DNA of 11,613 nucleotides from Gammaproteobacteria bacterium (GCA_018667205.1 JABIVN010000030.1:1-11613), one strand, 5' to 3'; positions 1-7,051 are shown, counted from the first letter of the stretch. Notes: a model not told the origin generated them from the sequence alone. Program-made: numbers and translations.

Positions 1-1
1 G

Positions 2-850
2 AATGCGGGGCAATCATACCGCTCTATGGTGCAGGTCGGACAAGTCATTGACGTCGGTGTTGCCGGTAGGGTGCTTGAGTCTAATCACGCTGATTTTGCA
101 ACAGGAGACTACGTCGTTGGACCCGGGGGTATACACGAATTCGGGGTTGTGCATGGCGATCAGCTCACATTATGTGACACGCGTATTGCGCCTTTATCGA
201 GTTGGTTAGGGGGGCTGTACATGACGGGTCTGACGGCTTACTTTGGGCTACTTGAAATCGGCCAACCGAAGCCGGGGGAAACGGTATTGATCACGGCTGC
301 CAGCGGTGCGGTTGGCATGGTCGCTGGGCAGATTGCTCGCATCAAGGGTGCTCGTGCCGTCGGTGTTGCCGGTACCGATGAAAAATGTCGATTTCTGGTG
401 AATGAGTTGGGTTTTGATGCGGCAGTAAATTACAAGGCGGATACGTTGTATGGTGATTTGCGAGAGGCGACACCTGACCGTGTTGATGTCATATTTGATA
501 ACGTAGGCGGTCCATTACTTGACACCCTGTTCCGAAGGTTAGGGATAGGCGCACGTATTATCGTGAGTGGTGCGACCTCGCAATACAACAACGAAACGAT
601 CTACGGGCCAACGAACTATCTGGCTTTAGCGACGATGCGCGCGCGGATGGAGGGATTTATTATCTTTGATTACGAAAATAGGTATCAGGCAGCGAGAGCA
701 GAGATGATCGAATGGCTAAAACGCGGGGATTTAAAGCTGTTTGAAAACATGGTCGACGGTGAAGTCGGTGACTATCCGAATGTATTACATCGCCTTTATG
801 AAGGCGCCAATGTCGGGAAAATGTTGCTGCGGCTGCCTGCGGCTAATTAA
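2..850 (+). CDS. NADP-dependent MDR oxidoreductase (CurA/PTGR-like), 5'-partial
   Basis: Medium-chain reductase of the zinc-independent leukotriene B4 dehydrogenase / prostaglandin reductase / curcumin reductase group. Family members reduce alpha,beta-unsaturated ketones or aldehydes with NADPH in the cytosol. The reading frame is open from base 2 (NAGQSYRS before the Met at base 26), so the true start lies off the left edge and roughly 50-60 residues are missing from the family length of about 335. Visible, numbered from that Met: MTGLTAYFGL (66-75), the nucleotide-binding glycine motif AASGAVGMVAGQ (91-102), GTDEKCRFL with the Lys expected to contact the NADPH phosphate (116-124), and FDNVGG. 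No zinc-ligand cysteines are seen. It ends 127 bp before the lipid operon, and the candidate promoter in between argues against co-transcription. Family assignment is firm. The substrate is unknown, although reactive enals from lipid peroxidation would suit the neighbourhood (inference). Confidence 0.9.
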   Translation, partial: NAGQSYRSMVQVGQVIDVGVAGRVLESNHADFATGDYVVGPGGIHEFGVVHGDQLTLCDTRIAPLSSWLGGLYMTGLTAYFGLLEIGQPKPGETVLITAASGAVGMVAGQIARIKGARAVGVAGTDEKCRFLVNELGFDAAVNYKADTLYGDLREATPDRVDVIFDNVGGPLLDTLFRRLGIGARIIVSGATSQYNNETIYGPTNYLALATMRARMEGFIIFDYENRYQAARAEMIEWLKRGDLKLFENMVDGEVGDYPNVLHRLYEGANVGKMLLRLPAAN

Positions 851-915
851 TTCATGGTGCCTGAGATTCTTTGGCGGAAAAAAACATAGGCCAGGGCAAA
901 AACTCATTTTGTAAA

Positions 916-941
916 TGATCCGTCTATAGACAGGTTACGTA
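916..941 (+). promoter_or_regulatory. Candidate ECF sigma (RpoE/ChrR-type) promoter
   Basis: The sequence reads TGATCC (916-921), then 16 bases, then CGTA (938-941), about 37 bp before the ATG at 978. From memory of the published R. sphaeroides sigma-E consensus, TGATCC is the -35 hexamer and the -10 contains CGTA/TAAGA at this spacing. The -35 is a perfect match. The -10 matches only in its first part (CGTACG rather than CGTAAG). The downstream genes belong to families in the known sigma-E/ChrR regulon, which raises plausibility. No sigma or anti-sigma gene is in the window. Confidence 0.45.
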
Positions 942-946
942 CGTAA
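935..946. promoter_or_regulatory. Perfect 12-bp palindrome, candidate operator
   Basis: TTACGTACGTAA is identical to its reverse complement and covers the -10 side of the candidate promoter, 31 bp before the operon's first ATG. A symmetric site here is what a dimeric repressor, for instance a TetR-family protein, would bind to block initiation. Chance occurrence of a 12-bp palindrome is not negligible. No regulator gene is visible in the window. Confidence 0.35.
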
Positions 947-977
947 TCTACAACACATGTAAAGTTGGGCCTTGTTA

Positions 978-2204
978 ATGGCAAAAATAGCGGTGGTAGG
1001 GTCCGGTATTTCCGGTTTGACCTCAGCGTATCTGTTGTCCCAAGACCATCAGGTGACGGTATACGAAGCTAACGACTACCTTGGCGGGCACACCCACACA
1101 CACGCGATCGAGCTAGAAGGAAGACAGTGGGCCGTAGACACTGGTTTCATCGTCTATAACGACCGAACCTACCCAAATTTTATTCGCCTGCTTGATCAAC
1201 TGGGCTGTATCGGGCTCCCGACAGAGATGAGTTTTTCGGTTAAAAGGCCGGGGCTCGAATACAACGGTCACAATATCAATACACTGTTTGCGCAACGCAG
1301 CAATCTAGTTAACGTCAGGTTTCTTGGAATGCTACGGGATATCCTGCGGTTCAACAGAAACGCCCCTGGAATCGGTAATGAGGACGAACGTAGTCTTGGT
1401 CAGTATCTGTCCGACGAGCATTATAGCGCTGCTTTTCAACAGGATTATCTGGTTCCTATGGCCGCGGCAATCTGGTCTACGGGAGATACTGACGTCAGAC
1501 AGTTCCCTGTTCGTTCACTGGCCCATTTCTTCGTCAATCACGGCTTGGTTAGCCTGAAAAACAGGCCTCAGTGGCGTGTGGTAAGCGGCGGTTCCAACAG
1601 CTACGTCAAAGCGATGCAGTCCAGAATTGGCGAAGTAAAGCTAGGTTCTCCTGTCACTCGAATTGAGCGAACAGCCGAACATGTATTGGTGGAGGCGCAA
1701 GGTAAACAGCGGCAGTTCGACGAGGTCGTCATTGCGGTGCACAGTGACCAAGCGCTGCAACTCCTTGGCGATCCGTCGCGTTTGGAGTTGGAAGTTTTGT
1801 CGCAGATGCGTTACTCCGCCAATACAGCAACCCTGCATACCGATAATAGTCTGCTACCGAAACGAAAGCTCGCCTGGGCCAGTTGGAATTACCACGCGGC
1901 AAAGCAAAAAGAAAAAGCAACGTTAACGTACAATATGAATATTCTTTCGCATATCGAAAGTAACAGCGATGTGTTGGTGACACTGAACGACGTGGGAGAC
2001 ATTGATCCAGAAAAGATTTTGAAAATTCTTCACTACCAACATCCCATTTTTAATCACGAGATGATGTTGTCCCAAAGTCGGCATGCTGAAATTTCCGGTG
2101 TAAATCGCACCCATTATTGCGGGGCCTATTGGCGCTACGGGTTTCACGAAGACGGCGTGGTTAGTGCGCTTAATGTGTGCAAAGGCTTTGGGGTGGCGCT
2201 CTAA
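978..2204 (+). CDS. FAD-dependent oxidoreductase (COG2907), lipid-modifying
   Basis: Flavin amine-oxidase-fold protein of 408 aa and first gene of the operon. The N-terminal Rossmann motif is GSGISG (8-13) with the ribose-binding acidic residue E30 in VTVYEAN and the following LGGHTHTH. A second FAD-contact segment, YCGAYWRYGFHEDGVVSAL, closes the protein. In this family the segment after the first motif reads VDTGFIVYNDRTYPNF, as here. COG2907 proteins accompany cyclopropane-synthase-like methyltransferases, and plant cyclopropane synthases carry a homologous domain fused at their N-terminus. In R. sphaeroides, proteins of this operon type take part in furan fatty acid formation (the desaturase UfaD and the oxygen-inserting UfaO), and this gene is a candidate for one of those steps; I cannot tell which. 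ATG 978 is preferred to the in-frame TTG at 972 because the Rossmann strand then starts at residue 3. The ribosome-binding site is weak. Confidence 0.88.
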   Translation: MAKIAVVGSGISGLTSAYLLSQDHQVTVYEANDYLGGHTHTHAIELEGRQWAVDTGFIVYNDRTYPNFIRLLDQLGCIGLPTEMSFSVKRPGLEYNGHNINTLFAQRSNLVNVRFLGMLRDILRFNRNAPGIGNEDERSLGQYLSDEHYSAAFQQDYLVPMAAAIWSTGDTDVRQFPVRSLAHFFVNHGLVSLKNRPQWRVVSGGSNSYVKAMQSRIGEVKLGSPVTRIERTAEHVLVEAQGKQRQFDEVVIAVHSDQALQLLGDPSRLELEVLSQMRYSANTATLHTDNSLLPKRKLAWASWNYHAAKQKEKATLTYNMNILSHIESNSDVLVTLNDVGDIDPEKILKILHYQHPIFNHEMMLSQSRHAEISGVNRTHYCGAYWRYGFHEDGVVSALNVCKGFGVAL

Positions 2205-2205
2205 T

Positions 2206-2928
2206 ATGGAAAATGCGGTCTATAGGGGTGAGTTACTTCACCATCGAATCCTTCCGGTCCAGCACTCTTTTAACTATGCTCATGCGTGTTTGTTCACCGA
2301 TATTGAAAACATTCCCGCTATCGCTGATTTAAGTTCTTTGGTAAGTGTCGAGAAGCCGAACCTGCTCAGCTTCTACCGTCAGGATTTTTTGCCCTCGGAT
2401 CGGACACTTCATCAGGAGGTGTGTGGTCGTATTCATCAACAAACCGGTAGGGCGTTTTCCGGTAAAGTCTACCTACTGGCGAACTGGCGAACCTGCGGTG
2501 TGACAATGAACCCGTTAGCCTTGTTCTATTGTTATGAAGAGGATGCATTGCGTTATGTGGTTGCTGAAGTGCACAACACGCCCTGGAACGAGCGTCACGT
2601 CTATGTACTGGTTGTGGCGGATGCACCGTTGATCTCGGAGAAGAATTTCCACGTGTCGCCCTTTATGCCGATGAATTTGCGCTACGGTTGGGGCTTGGAT
2701 ACTCCAGGCCACAAACTCAATGTCAGTATCAATGCAGATCAGCAGGGTAAAAAATTATTTTCCGTGGTAATGAGGCTCAACGCCCAACCAATGACTAAAA
2801 GTGCTCTGCATAAGCTGATAGGGCGCTTCCCAATAATGGCCGTGAGAACACTCACGTTGATCTACTATCAGGCGTTTAGATTGTGGCTAAAACGCGTGCC
2901 AATTCACTTTCACCCCAGAAGAATGTAA
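2206..2928 (+). CDS. DUF1365 family protein
   Basis: A 240-aa protein of the DUF1365 (COG3496) family, second gene of the operon. Family signatures in order: VYRGELLHHRILPVQHSFNY (5-24), the core VYLLANWRTCGVTMNPLALFYCYE in the middle, then VAEVHNTPWNERHVY, KNFHVSPFMPMNLRYGW, and the C-terminal YYQAFRLWLKRVPIHFHP. The biochemical role of DUF1365 is not settled. It almost always sits beside COG2907 and Cfa-type genes, and in R. sphaeroides the corresponding operon is needed for furan fatty acids. Start choice: ATG 2206 lies one base after the preceding stop and gives the family N-terminus. A GTG at 2164 would add 14 unrelated residues. The single-base spacing implies translational coupling with the FAD protein, and the GGGGTGG within the end of that gene may serve as ribosome-binding site. 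The usual FNPVSFYYC core is replaced by MNPLALFYC. Confidence 0.88.
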   Translation: MENAVYRGELLHHRILPVQHSFNYAHACLFTDIENIPAIADLSSLVSVEKPNLLSFYRQDFLPSDRTLHQEVCGRIHQQTGRAFSGKVYLLANWRTCGVTMNPLALFYCYEEDALRYVVAEVHNTPWNERHVYVLVVADAPLISEKNFHVSPFMPMNLRYGWGLDTPGHKLNVSINADQQGKKLFSVVMRLNAQPMTKSALHKLIGRFPIMAVRTLTLIYYQAFRLWLKRVPIHFHPRRM

Positions 2929-2936
2929 GGAAAAGT

Positions 2937-4172
2937 ATGAGTGCCTTGGAGATAAAGCGAAGCAATGGTTTGCTCGGTGTCGGGATTTCCCTGTCTAAAA
3001 TACCCGTTTTGAATTTACTGAAAAAAATTAGTGATGGACAGTTAGTCGTTTCCGATGGCAACGATGTGCGCAAGTTCGGTCGTGATGGGATAGCGGTATC
3101 GCTCAAGGTCAATGATAAGCGTGCTTATTCTAAAATTTTGCTCGGTGGACCGATTGGCGCTGCTGAAGCTTACATGATGGGTTACTGGTCTACTGATGAT
3201 CTGACGGGACTAATCCGAATTTTCCTGCGAAATCGTAAAGTGCTTGAGGCTTTTAATACCAAGCTGTCGATTATAAAACGTCCCGTATATCGGTTTTTTC
3301 ATAGAATGCGCCGTGATACGTTGTCGCAGAGTAAAGAAAACATCTCAGCGCACTACGACCTTGGCAATGAGTTTTTCAAATTATTCCTTGACCCTAGCCT
3401 GACATATTCATCCGGCTACTTTCGAGACTTCAGTGACACGATGGAAGAGGCCTCCCGTGATAAAGTTGATCGGATTTGTCGAAAGCTCGAACTGAAACCC
3501 GGGGATGAGCTGCTTGAAATTGGAACGGGGTGGGGGTCCTTTGCCATCCACGCGGCATTAAATTATGGATGCCATATCACCACAACAACAATATCTGATG
3601 AGCAGTATAATCATGTGGTCAAGGTTGTCAGAGAGCGGTCGCTCGAAGATAAAATCACCGTGCTCAAAAAAGACTATAGATTGCTTACTGGGCAATTTAG
3701 CAAAATCGTATCTATCGAAATGATTGAAGCCGTTGGGCTTGAGTATCTGCCGACCTTTTTCAAAGCTTGCAATCGTTTATTGAAACCGGGTGGGTCTATG
3801 CTGATTCAGTCTATTACGATCCCAGAGGATCGGTTCGAAAGCGCAAAGAATTCGGTAGACTTTATACAGCGATACATTTTTCCTGGAGGGGCCTTACCCT
3901 CGGTTGAGTTACTGGTTTGTGAAAGTGAACAGGCGAACCTGAAGTCCTTTGGCGTGGAAGACATCACGGCTCACTATGCCGAAACCATGCTGCGATGGCG
4001 AAATAAGTTTAAAGAAAATATCGCAGAGATAAAAAAACTGGGGTGCGGAGACACGTTTCTCAGGATGTGGGACTACTACCTTTGTTATTGCGAGGGTGGC
4101 TTCGCAGAAAAAGCAATTGGTTGTGTTCATATGCAGTTTCATAAGCCTGAAGCGGGAGCCGACCTTACATGA
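2937..4172 (+). CDS. Cfa-family SAM-dependent fatty-acyl methyltransferase (candidate UfaM-type)
   Basis: A 411-aa member of the cyclopropane-fatty-acyl-phospholipid synthase family (COG2230), which methylates double bonds of phospholipid acyl chains at the membrane. An N-terminal lipid-binding region (about 1-125) precedes the catalytic domain: AHYDLGN (138-144), SAM-binding LEIGTGWGSF (193-202), EMIEAVG (261-267), LIQSITI (289-295) and DFIQRYIFPGGALPS. Against E. coli Cfa active-site positions from memory (C139, E239, H266, I268, Y317), the equivalents are S159, E264, Q291, I293 and Y347, so Cys and His are replaced. That departs from classical cyclopropane synthases and suits an enzyme stopping at a methylated olefin or branched chain, as UfaM does (inference). 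Alternatives are a tuberculostearate-type TmsB analogue or an ordinary cyclopropane synthase. ATG 2937 has AAGGA five bases upstream and follows the DUF1365 stop by 8 bases. The earlier in-frame start at 2883 overlaps that gene and is rejected. Confidence 0.87.
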   Translation: MSALEIKRSNGLLGVGISLSKIPVLNLLKKISDGQLVVSDGNDVRKFGRDGIAVSLKVNDKRAYSKILLGGPIGAAEAYMMGYWSTDDLTGLIRIFLRNRKVLEAFNTKLSIIKRPVYRFFHRMRRDTLSQSKENISAHYDLGNEFFKLFLDPSLTYSSGYFRDFSDTMEEASRDKVDRICRKLELKPGDELLEIGTGWGSFAIHAALNYGCHITTTTISDEQYNHVVKVVRERSLEDKITVLKKDYRLLTGQFSKIVSIEMIEAVGLEYLPTFFKACNRLLKPGGSMLIQSITIPEDRFESAKNSVDFIQRYIFPGGALPSVELLVCESEQANLKSFGVEDITAHYAETMLRWRNKFKENIAEIKKLGCGDTFLRMWDYYLCYCEGGFAEKAIGCVHMQFHKPEAGADLT

Positions 4173-5200
4173 GTTGGGCGATAGATTTAGCAGAGCGAGG
4201 CTACGTACCTGATGTCATCGTTCGTATGTTCATGCGGCGCCTGCTGAGGAAGAGGCTGGCACAAGATAAAATTCGCAGCACACCAGCCGGTAAGGCTGAG
4301 TTGATGGACGAAATGTGTAAGGGCCCGATAGCGATTAATACGGGCGATGCGAATCAGCAGCACTACGAGGTTCCAACCGGTTTTTTCCAGTTGATGCTGG
4401 GATCTCGAATGAAGTACAGCTGTGCTTTTTTTGAAGATGAAAGCGACCCTTTGAATAAAGCAGAAGACACCATGTTGGCACTTTGTTGTTCCAGGGCCGA
4501 GTTGAATGACGGCCAAAAAATTCTTGAGTTGGGCTGCGGTTGGGGTTCGTTGTCGCTTTACTTAGCAGAGCATTACCCGTCGAGTCAGATAACGGCTGTC
4601 AGCAACTCTGCAACGCAACGCACTTATATTGAGACGCAGGCAGTAAGTCGAAACCTGCACAACCTTTCTGTGATAACGGCAGACATGAATGATTTCAGCA
4701 CAGCGGATCAGTTTGACAGGGTGATGTCGATAGAGATGTTTGAACATATGCGTAATCACCAAATGCTGTTCCACAGAATATCTGGCTGGTTAAAACAAGA
4801 CGGCAAATTGTTTTTTCATATTTTCTGCCATCGAGACATGCCTTATTTTTTTGAGACGGATTCTGAAGACGACTGGATGGCAAAACATTTCTTCACGGGT
4901 GGCATGATGCCTTCCTTCGATTTACCAGCACGTTTCGATGACCATTTAAATCAGGAGAAATCCTGGGAAGTAAACGGGTCTCACTACGCCAGCACTTGTG
5001 AGGGTTGGTTGCAAAACCTTGATGGCAGGAAATCTGAAGCGTTTGACATGATCGCTCGTTCAGACAACCCCGCGTCTAAGGTCATACAATTTAATCGGTG
5101 GCGGATGTTTGTCATGGCCTGTCAGGAGCTCTTCGGCTACAGGCAAGGCAAAGAGTGGCACGTTGCGCACTACCTGTTCACGAGGAATGGCAACTCGTAG
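4169..5200 (+). CDS. Short Cfa-like SAM-dependent methyltransferase
   Basis: A 343-aa protein of the cyclopropane synthase / coclaurine N-methyltransferase-like superfamily (PF02353-type), last gene of the operon and overlapping the previous one by 4 bases (ATGA), so probably translationally coupled; GGGAG at 4154-4158 is a possible ribosome-binding site. It lacks the long N-terminal lipid-binding region of true Cfa enzymes. Motifs: HYEVP (65-69), KYSCAFF with C85, SAM-binding LELGCGWGSL (119-128), EMFEH (189-193, E192), FFHIFC with H217, FTGGMMPS and HYAST with Y273. Cys, Glu, His and Tyr at the Cfa active-site positions are kept, opposite to its neighbour. The methyl acceptor is unknown. 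Given the operon it may act on the product of the first methyltransferase, for example a second ring methylation like that of FufM in Rhodopseudomonas palustris, but no homology to FufM is claimed. An N- or O-methyltransferase on another lipid is equally possible. Confidence 0.85.
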   Translation: MSWAIDLAERGYVPDVIVRMFMRRLLRKRLAQDKIRSTPAGKAELMDEMCKGPIAINTGDANQQHYEVPTGFFQLMLGSRMKYSCAFFEDESDPLNKAEDTMLALCCSRAELNDGQKILELGCGWGSLSLYLAEHYPSSQITAVSNSATQRTYIETQAVSRNLHNLSVITADMNDFSTADQFDRVMSIEMFEHMRNHQMLFHRISGWLKQDGKLFFHIFCHRDMPYFFETDSEDDWMAKHFFTGGMMPSFDLPARFDDHLNQEKSWEVNGSHYASTCEGWLQNLDGRKSEAFDMIARSDNPASKVIQFNRWRMFVMACQELFGYRQGKEWHVAHYLFTRNGNS

Positions 5201-5273
5201 TCAGGTGGCTGCCGCTGTCACTTAACTAACAATAAGGAGCAGGGGCGGGAAACGGGGCGGTTAACTCTTGCCT
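5201..5273. other. Convergent intergenic spacer
   Basis: A 73-bp gap between the 3' ends of the short methyltransferase (+) and the CREST gene (-). An 11-bp near-palindrome, GCCTTTAAGGC (5270-5280), overlaps the CREST stop codon. No stem followed by a T-run is visible, so termination here is not supported by a classical signal. Confidence 0.4.
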
Positions 5274-6236
5274 TTAAGGCGCGGGCGCTTTGCGCTCGGT
5301 CCGCAAGAAAAAGAAAAAACAAGTGGTAGCTGCTGCGGACAGCAGATGCCATAATCCGTGCGCCTGTAAAAGGGCGTCTGGGTCACACAAAGGGTGTCCT
5401 GCTTTGCCCGTTTGCCAAATTGCAAATGCGCTCAAATAACTGGCCACGCCTAAAGCAAACCAAGGTAGATAGGTGCGTCGAGTTGGGGCAGGACCGGTGG
5501 CAAGTAGACCTGGCAGCCAGAATAGCAAAACCCACCAGAAACGCTCAGGTTCAGCCATCATCTCGAAAGGTGTTATGCCAAAGACCCCTGCTACAATAAA
5601 TCCGACAAATCCAGAGAGTACTCGCAGCCACTGAGACCAGAACCGATACAGAACTTCACTGATCACCCAAAAGCCGATCGACAGGCCAAAGAAGTCGAGA
5701 TTGATCCCTAAACCCCAACCATTCACTGCCCGACCGATGCCATAAACCAGTACCAAAGCCGAGTAAATTCCTAGTACCTGCCGAGGCGGCCAGCGTCCCA
5801 TTGCTGAAACATTAATCAGCCAAGGGATCAGAATGTACATCACCATGCTTAGGTTATCCATCCAACCACCCCAGGCCGTATGGGTACCATGCATCAGCAG
5901 CGAACCGGGGCCTAGCCAAATAGCCGCTCCTGAATAGAGCAATGCAATAGGACTGTGCCCAAACATCATGCCGGTTCGCCCGGCCTTGACATCCTGCCCT
6001 AGCCGCCAAAGCATCCAAAGACCGGCGACCATAAAGCCAATATTACTGAGGGCGTTCACTGGTTCATGAAATAATCCGGGTTGAACACGCTCACACCATC
6101 TGGACACGTCACCTACTGCTTGCTCTACGGCAGCGGGCGTGCCCCAACCCTGCCAACCGAAGAGCACATAACCAACAAAGAATAAGACGCTGACGGCTAA
6201 ACCTAATTTGAAGGGTCTATAAGCATTAGAGTGCAT
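5274..6236 (-). CDS. CREST/ceramidase-like integral membrane hydrolase
   Basis: A 320-aa polytopic membrane protein, about seven hydrophobic segments, of the alkaline ceramidase / CREST superfamily. The diagnostic pattern is complete: GPGSLLMHGT with S112 and H116, D127 eleven residues later in WMDNLS, and HGLWH near residue 293 with two His four apart. Spacings (S-x3-H, H-x10-D, H-x3-H) equal those of the zinc site of human ACER3 as I recall it (S77, H81, D92, H217, H221). The N-terminal WCE (47-49) and EPVNALSN (58-65) resemble the ACER calcium segment, but the Asp before Trp is Arg here. Zinc-dependent hydrolysis of a lipid amide in the membrane is expected. Bacterial substrates are unknown and need not be ceramide. 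Start ATG 6236 has AAGGA upstream at good spacing. The gene is convergent with the lipid operon, 73 bp apart, so not co-transcribed with it. Confidence 0.8.
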   Translation of the reverse strand: MHSNAYRPFKLGLAVSVLFFVGYVLFGWQGWGTPAAVEQAVGDVSRWCERVQPGLFHEPVNALSNIGFMVAGLWMLWRLGQDVKAGRTGMMFGHSPIALLYSGAAIWLGPGSLLMHGTHTAWGGWMDNLSMVMYILIPWLINVSAMGRWPPRQVLGIYSALVLVYGIGRAVNGWGLGINLDFFGLSIGFWVISEVLYRFWSQWLRVLSGFVGFIVAGVFGITPFEMMAEPERFWWVLLFWLPGLLATGPAPTRRTYLPWFALGVASYLSAFAIWQTGKAGHPLCDPDALLQAHGLWHLLSAAATTCFFFFLRTERKAPAP

Positions 6237-6697
6237 CCTGGCGTTTCCTTCTGTTTATGTTGTTGGCCAACTTGATTATCGTTCAGGTTCAGCGCTGATG
6301 TCACGCTGTTAAAAGTGATCACCAATTTGACCCGTGAGCGTAATTCTTTTCTGTACTGATGCCTGCTTTGCCAGAGGGTTAAGGTTGGTGGCACTTTCGC
6401 TTGTGTATGGGCGTAGTTCAGACCGCTTAAGCAGTATCCGCCAGATTGGTATAGGCGAATTGAACGATAAACGCGCACTGGGTGTCTATTTGCTAATCGC
6501 CTTCCCCCAACGAGCTGAGCGGACCGTTTTCATCCGGGTAGCGTCAAGAAAACCATCCGCTATAGGCTTTGCTGACACATCGAGACCAGCTGCAGGTTTA
6601 TCTTACCCTCTGGGAAAACAGGTTTGATGGGGTGGCTTGACAGGCTTTTAGCCGTGCAGCCGATAAACAGAGTATCGGCTTCGACAGGCAGTGTGCC

Positions 6698-6993
6698 TTA
6701 GTTTAACCTGAGTTCGTTCACAGTGATGGCTTCAACTCGTCCGAGTCGTACCACGTCTTTAAAACCTCGCAGCGCAGTGAATTTAGTTTAATTCACGGTT
6801 GCTTTGTTATCGCGGCATAGAATTGCATCGACAAAGGCGAGACCCATCGCCGCTGAAACGTTTGCCAGGAAGCCTGCGTTCAATTGGATCATTACCTGCT
6901 CACGTAACGATAAGAGAGCAGAATTCTTACCGCAAGCAGTACACCGGCCGCTTCATTAATCACCACGATATGCGGTGGTCTGGGTTGAGTATC
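6698..6993 (-). pseudogene. Possible remnant of a short-chain dehydrogenase (SDR)
   Basis: Read on the minus strand, fragments in changing frames follow the SDR order. First comes a segment like the helix after the NAG region (VVINEAAGVLLAVRILL, from about 6978), ended by a stop. Next is LANVSAAMGLAFVDAI then NKATVN, which parallels the family's NVSSGLAFVPxA and TKAAxH active-site stretch. Last is TALRGFKDVVRLGRVEAITV, which parallels SLRxxLKDTGVEVIEL, before a stop at 6698. The catalytic Tyr is absent, several stops interrupt the frame, and no TGxxxGIG cofactor motif lies upstream. The closest resemblance is to DltE-like SDRs. A weaker C-terminal piece may continue to about 6490. This comes from manual reading only; chance similarity is a real alternative. 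Confidence 0.32.
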
Positions 6994-6999
6994 TATCTA

Positions 7000-7028
7000 T
7001 TGCACATTTGAAGTATTGTCTTGATACT
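7000..7028 (+). promoter_or_regulatory. Weak candidate sigma-70 promoter for the transporter
   Basis: TTGCAC (7000-7005) and GATACT (7023-7028) are separated by 17 bases, 23 bp before the transporter ATG. Three of six -35 positions and four of six -10 positions match the consensus. This is the best spaced pair near the gene, but weak. No TGATCC-type ECF element was found here. Confidence 0.22.
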
Positions 7029-7051
7029 GAAAAGAAGTGAACGGAGTCGTT

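Larger units (their letters stand above)
851..977 (+). promoter_or_regulatory. Intergenic control region of the lipid operon
   Basis: A 127-bp gap between the MDR gene and the four-gene lipid operon. It holds a candidate ECF promoter and a 12-bp palindrome (both listed separately). No convincing terminator for the upstream gene was found: there is an A-tract near 889-895 but no stable stem next to a T-run. Confidence 0.5.
6237..7051. other. 815-bp stretch with no intact gene
   Basis: This divergent gap between the CREST gene (-) and the transporter (+) is unusually long for such a compact region. Open frames exist on both strands (for example 6334-6627 and 6799-7011 on +, 6203-6478 on -), but none has a convincing ribosome-binding site or recognisable protein motifs. 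Minus-strand translation of about 6490-6993 gives scattered short-chain-dehydrogenase-like pieces broken by stops and frame changes (listed separately). The gap presumably also holds the CREST promoter near 6240-6330, where no clear -35/-10 pair stood out. Confidence 0.5.

Noticed and set aside
6203..6478. 91-codon minus-strand frame overlapping the CREST gene start
   Set aside because: It covers the CREST upstream region in another frame, has no recognisable motif, and its composition looks like random translation.
6334..6627. 97-codon open frame on the plus strand in the gene-free stretch
   Set aside because: It uses a GTG start without a ribosome-binding site, shows no family motif or membrane segment, and overlaps the region where minus-strand SDR-like fragments appear.
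6866..6891. Inverted TGATCC (GGATCA, 6886-6891) tested as a minus-strand ECF promoter
   Set aside because: The expected TACG at the -10 position is absent (CAGG is found) and no intact gene starts downstream on that strand.
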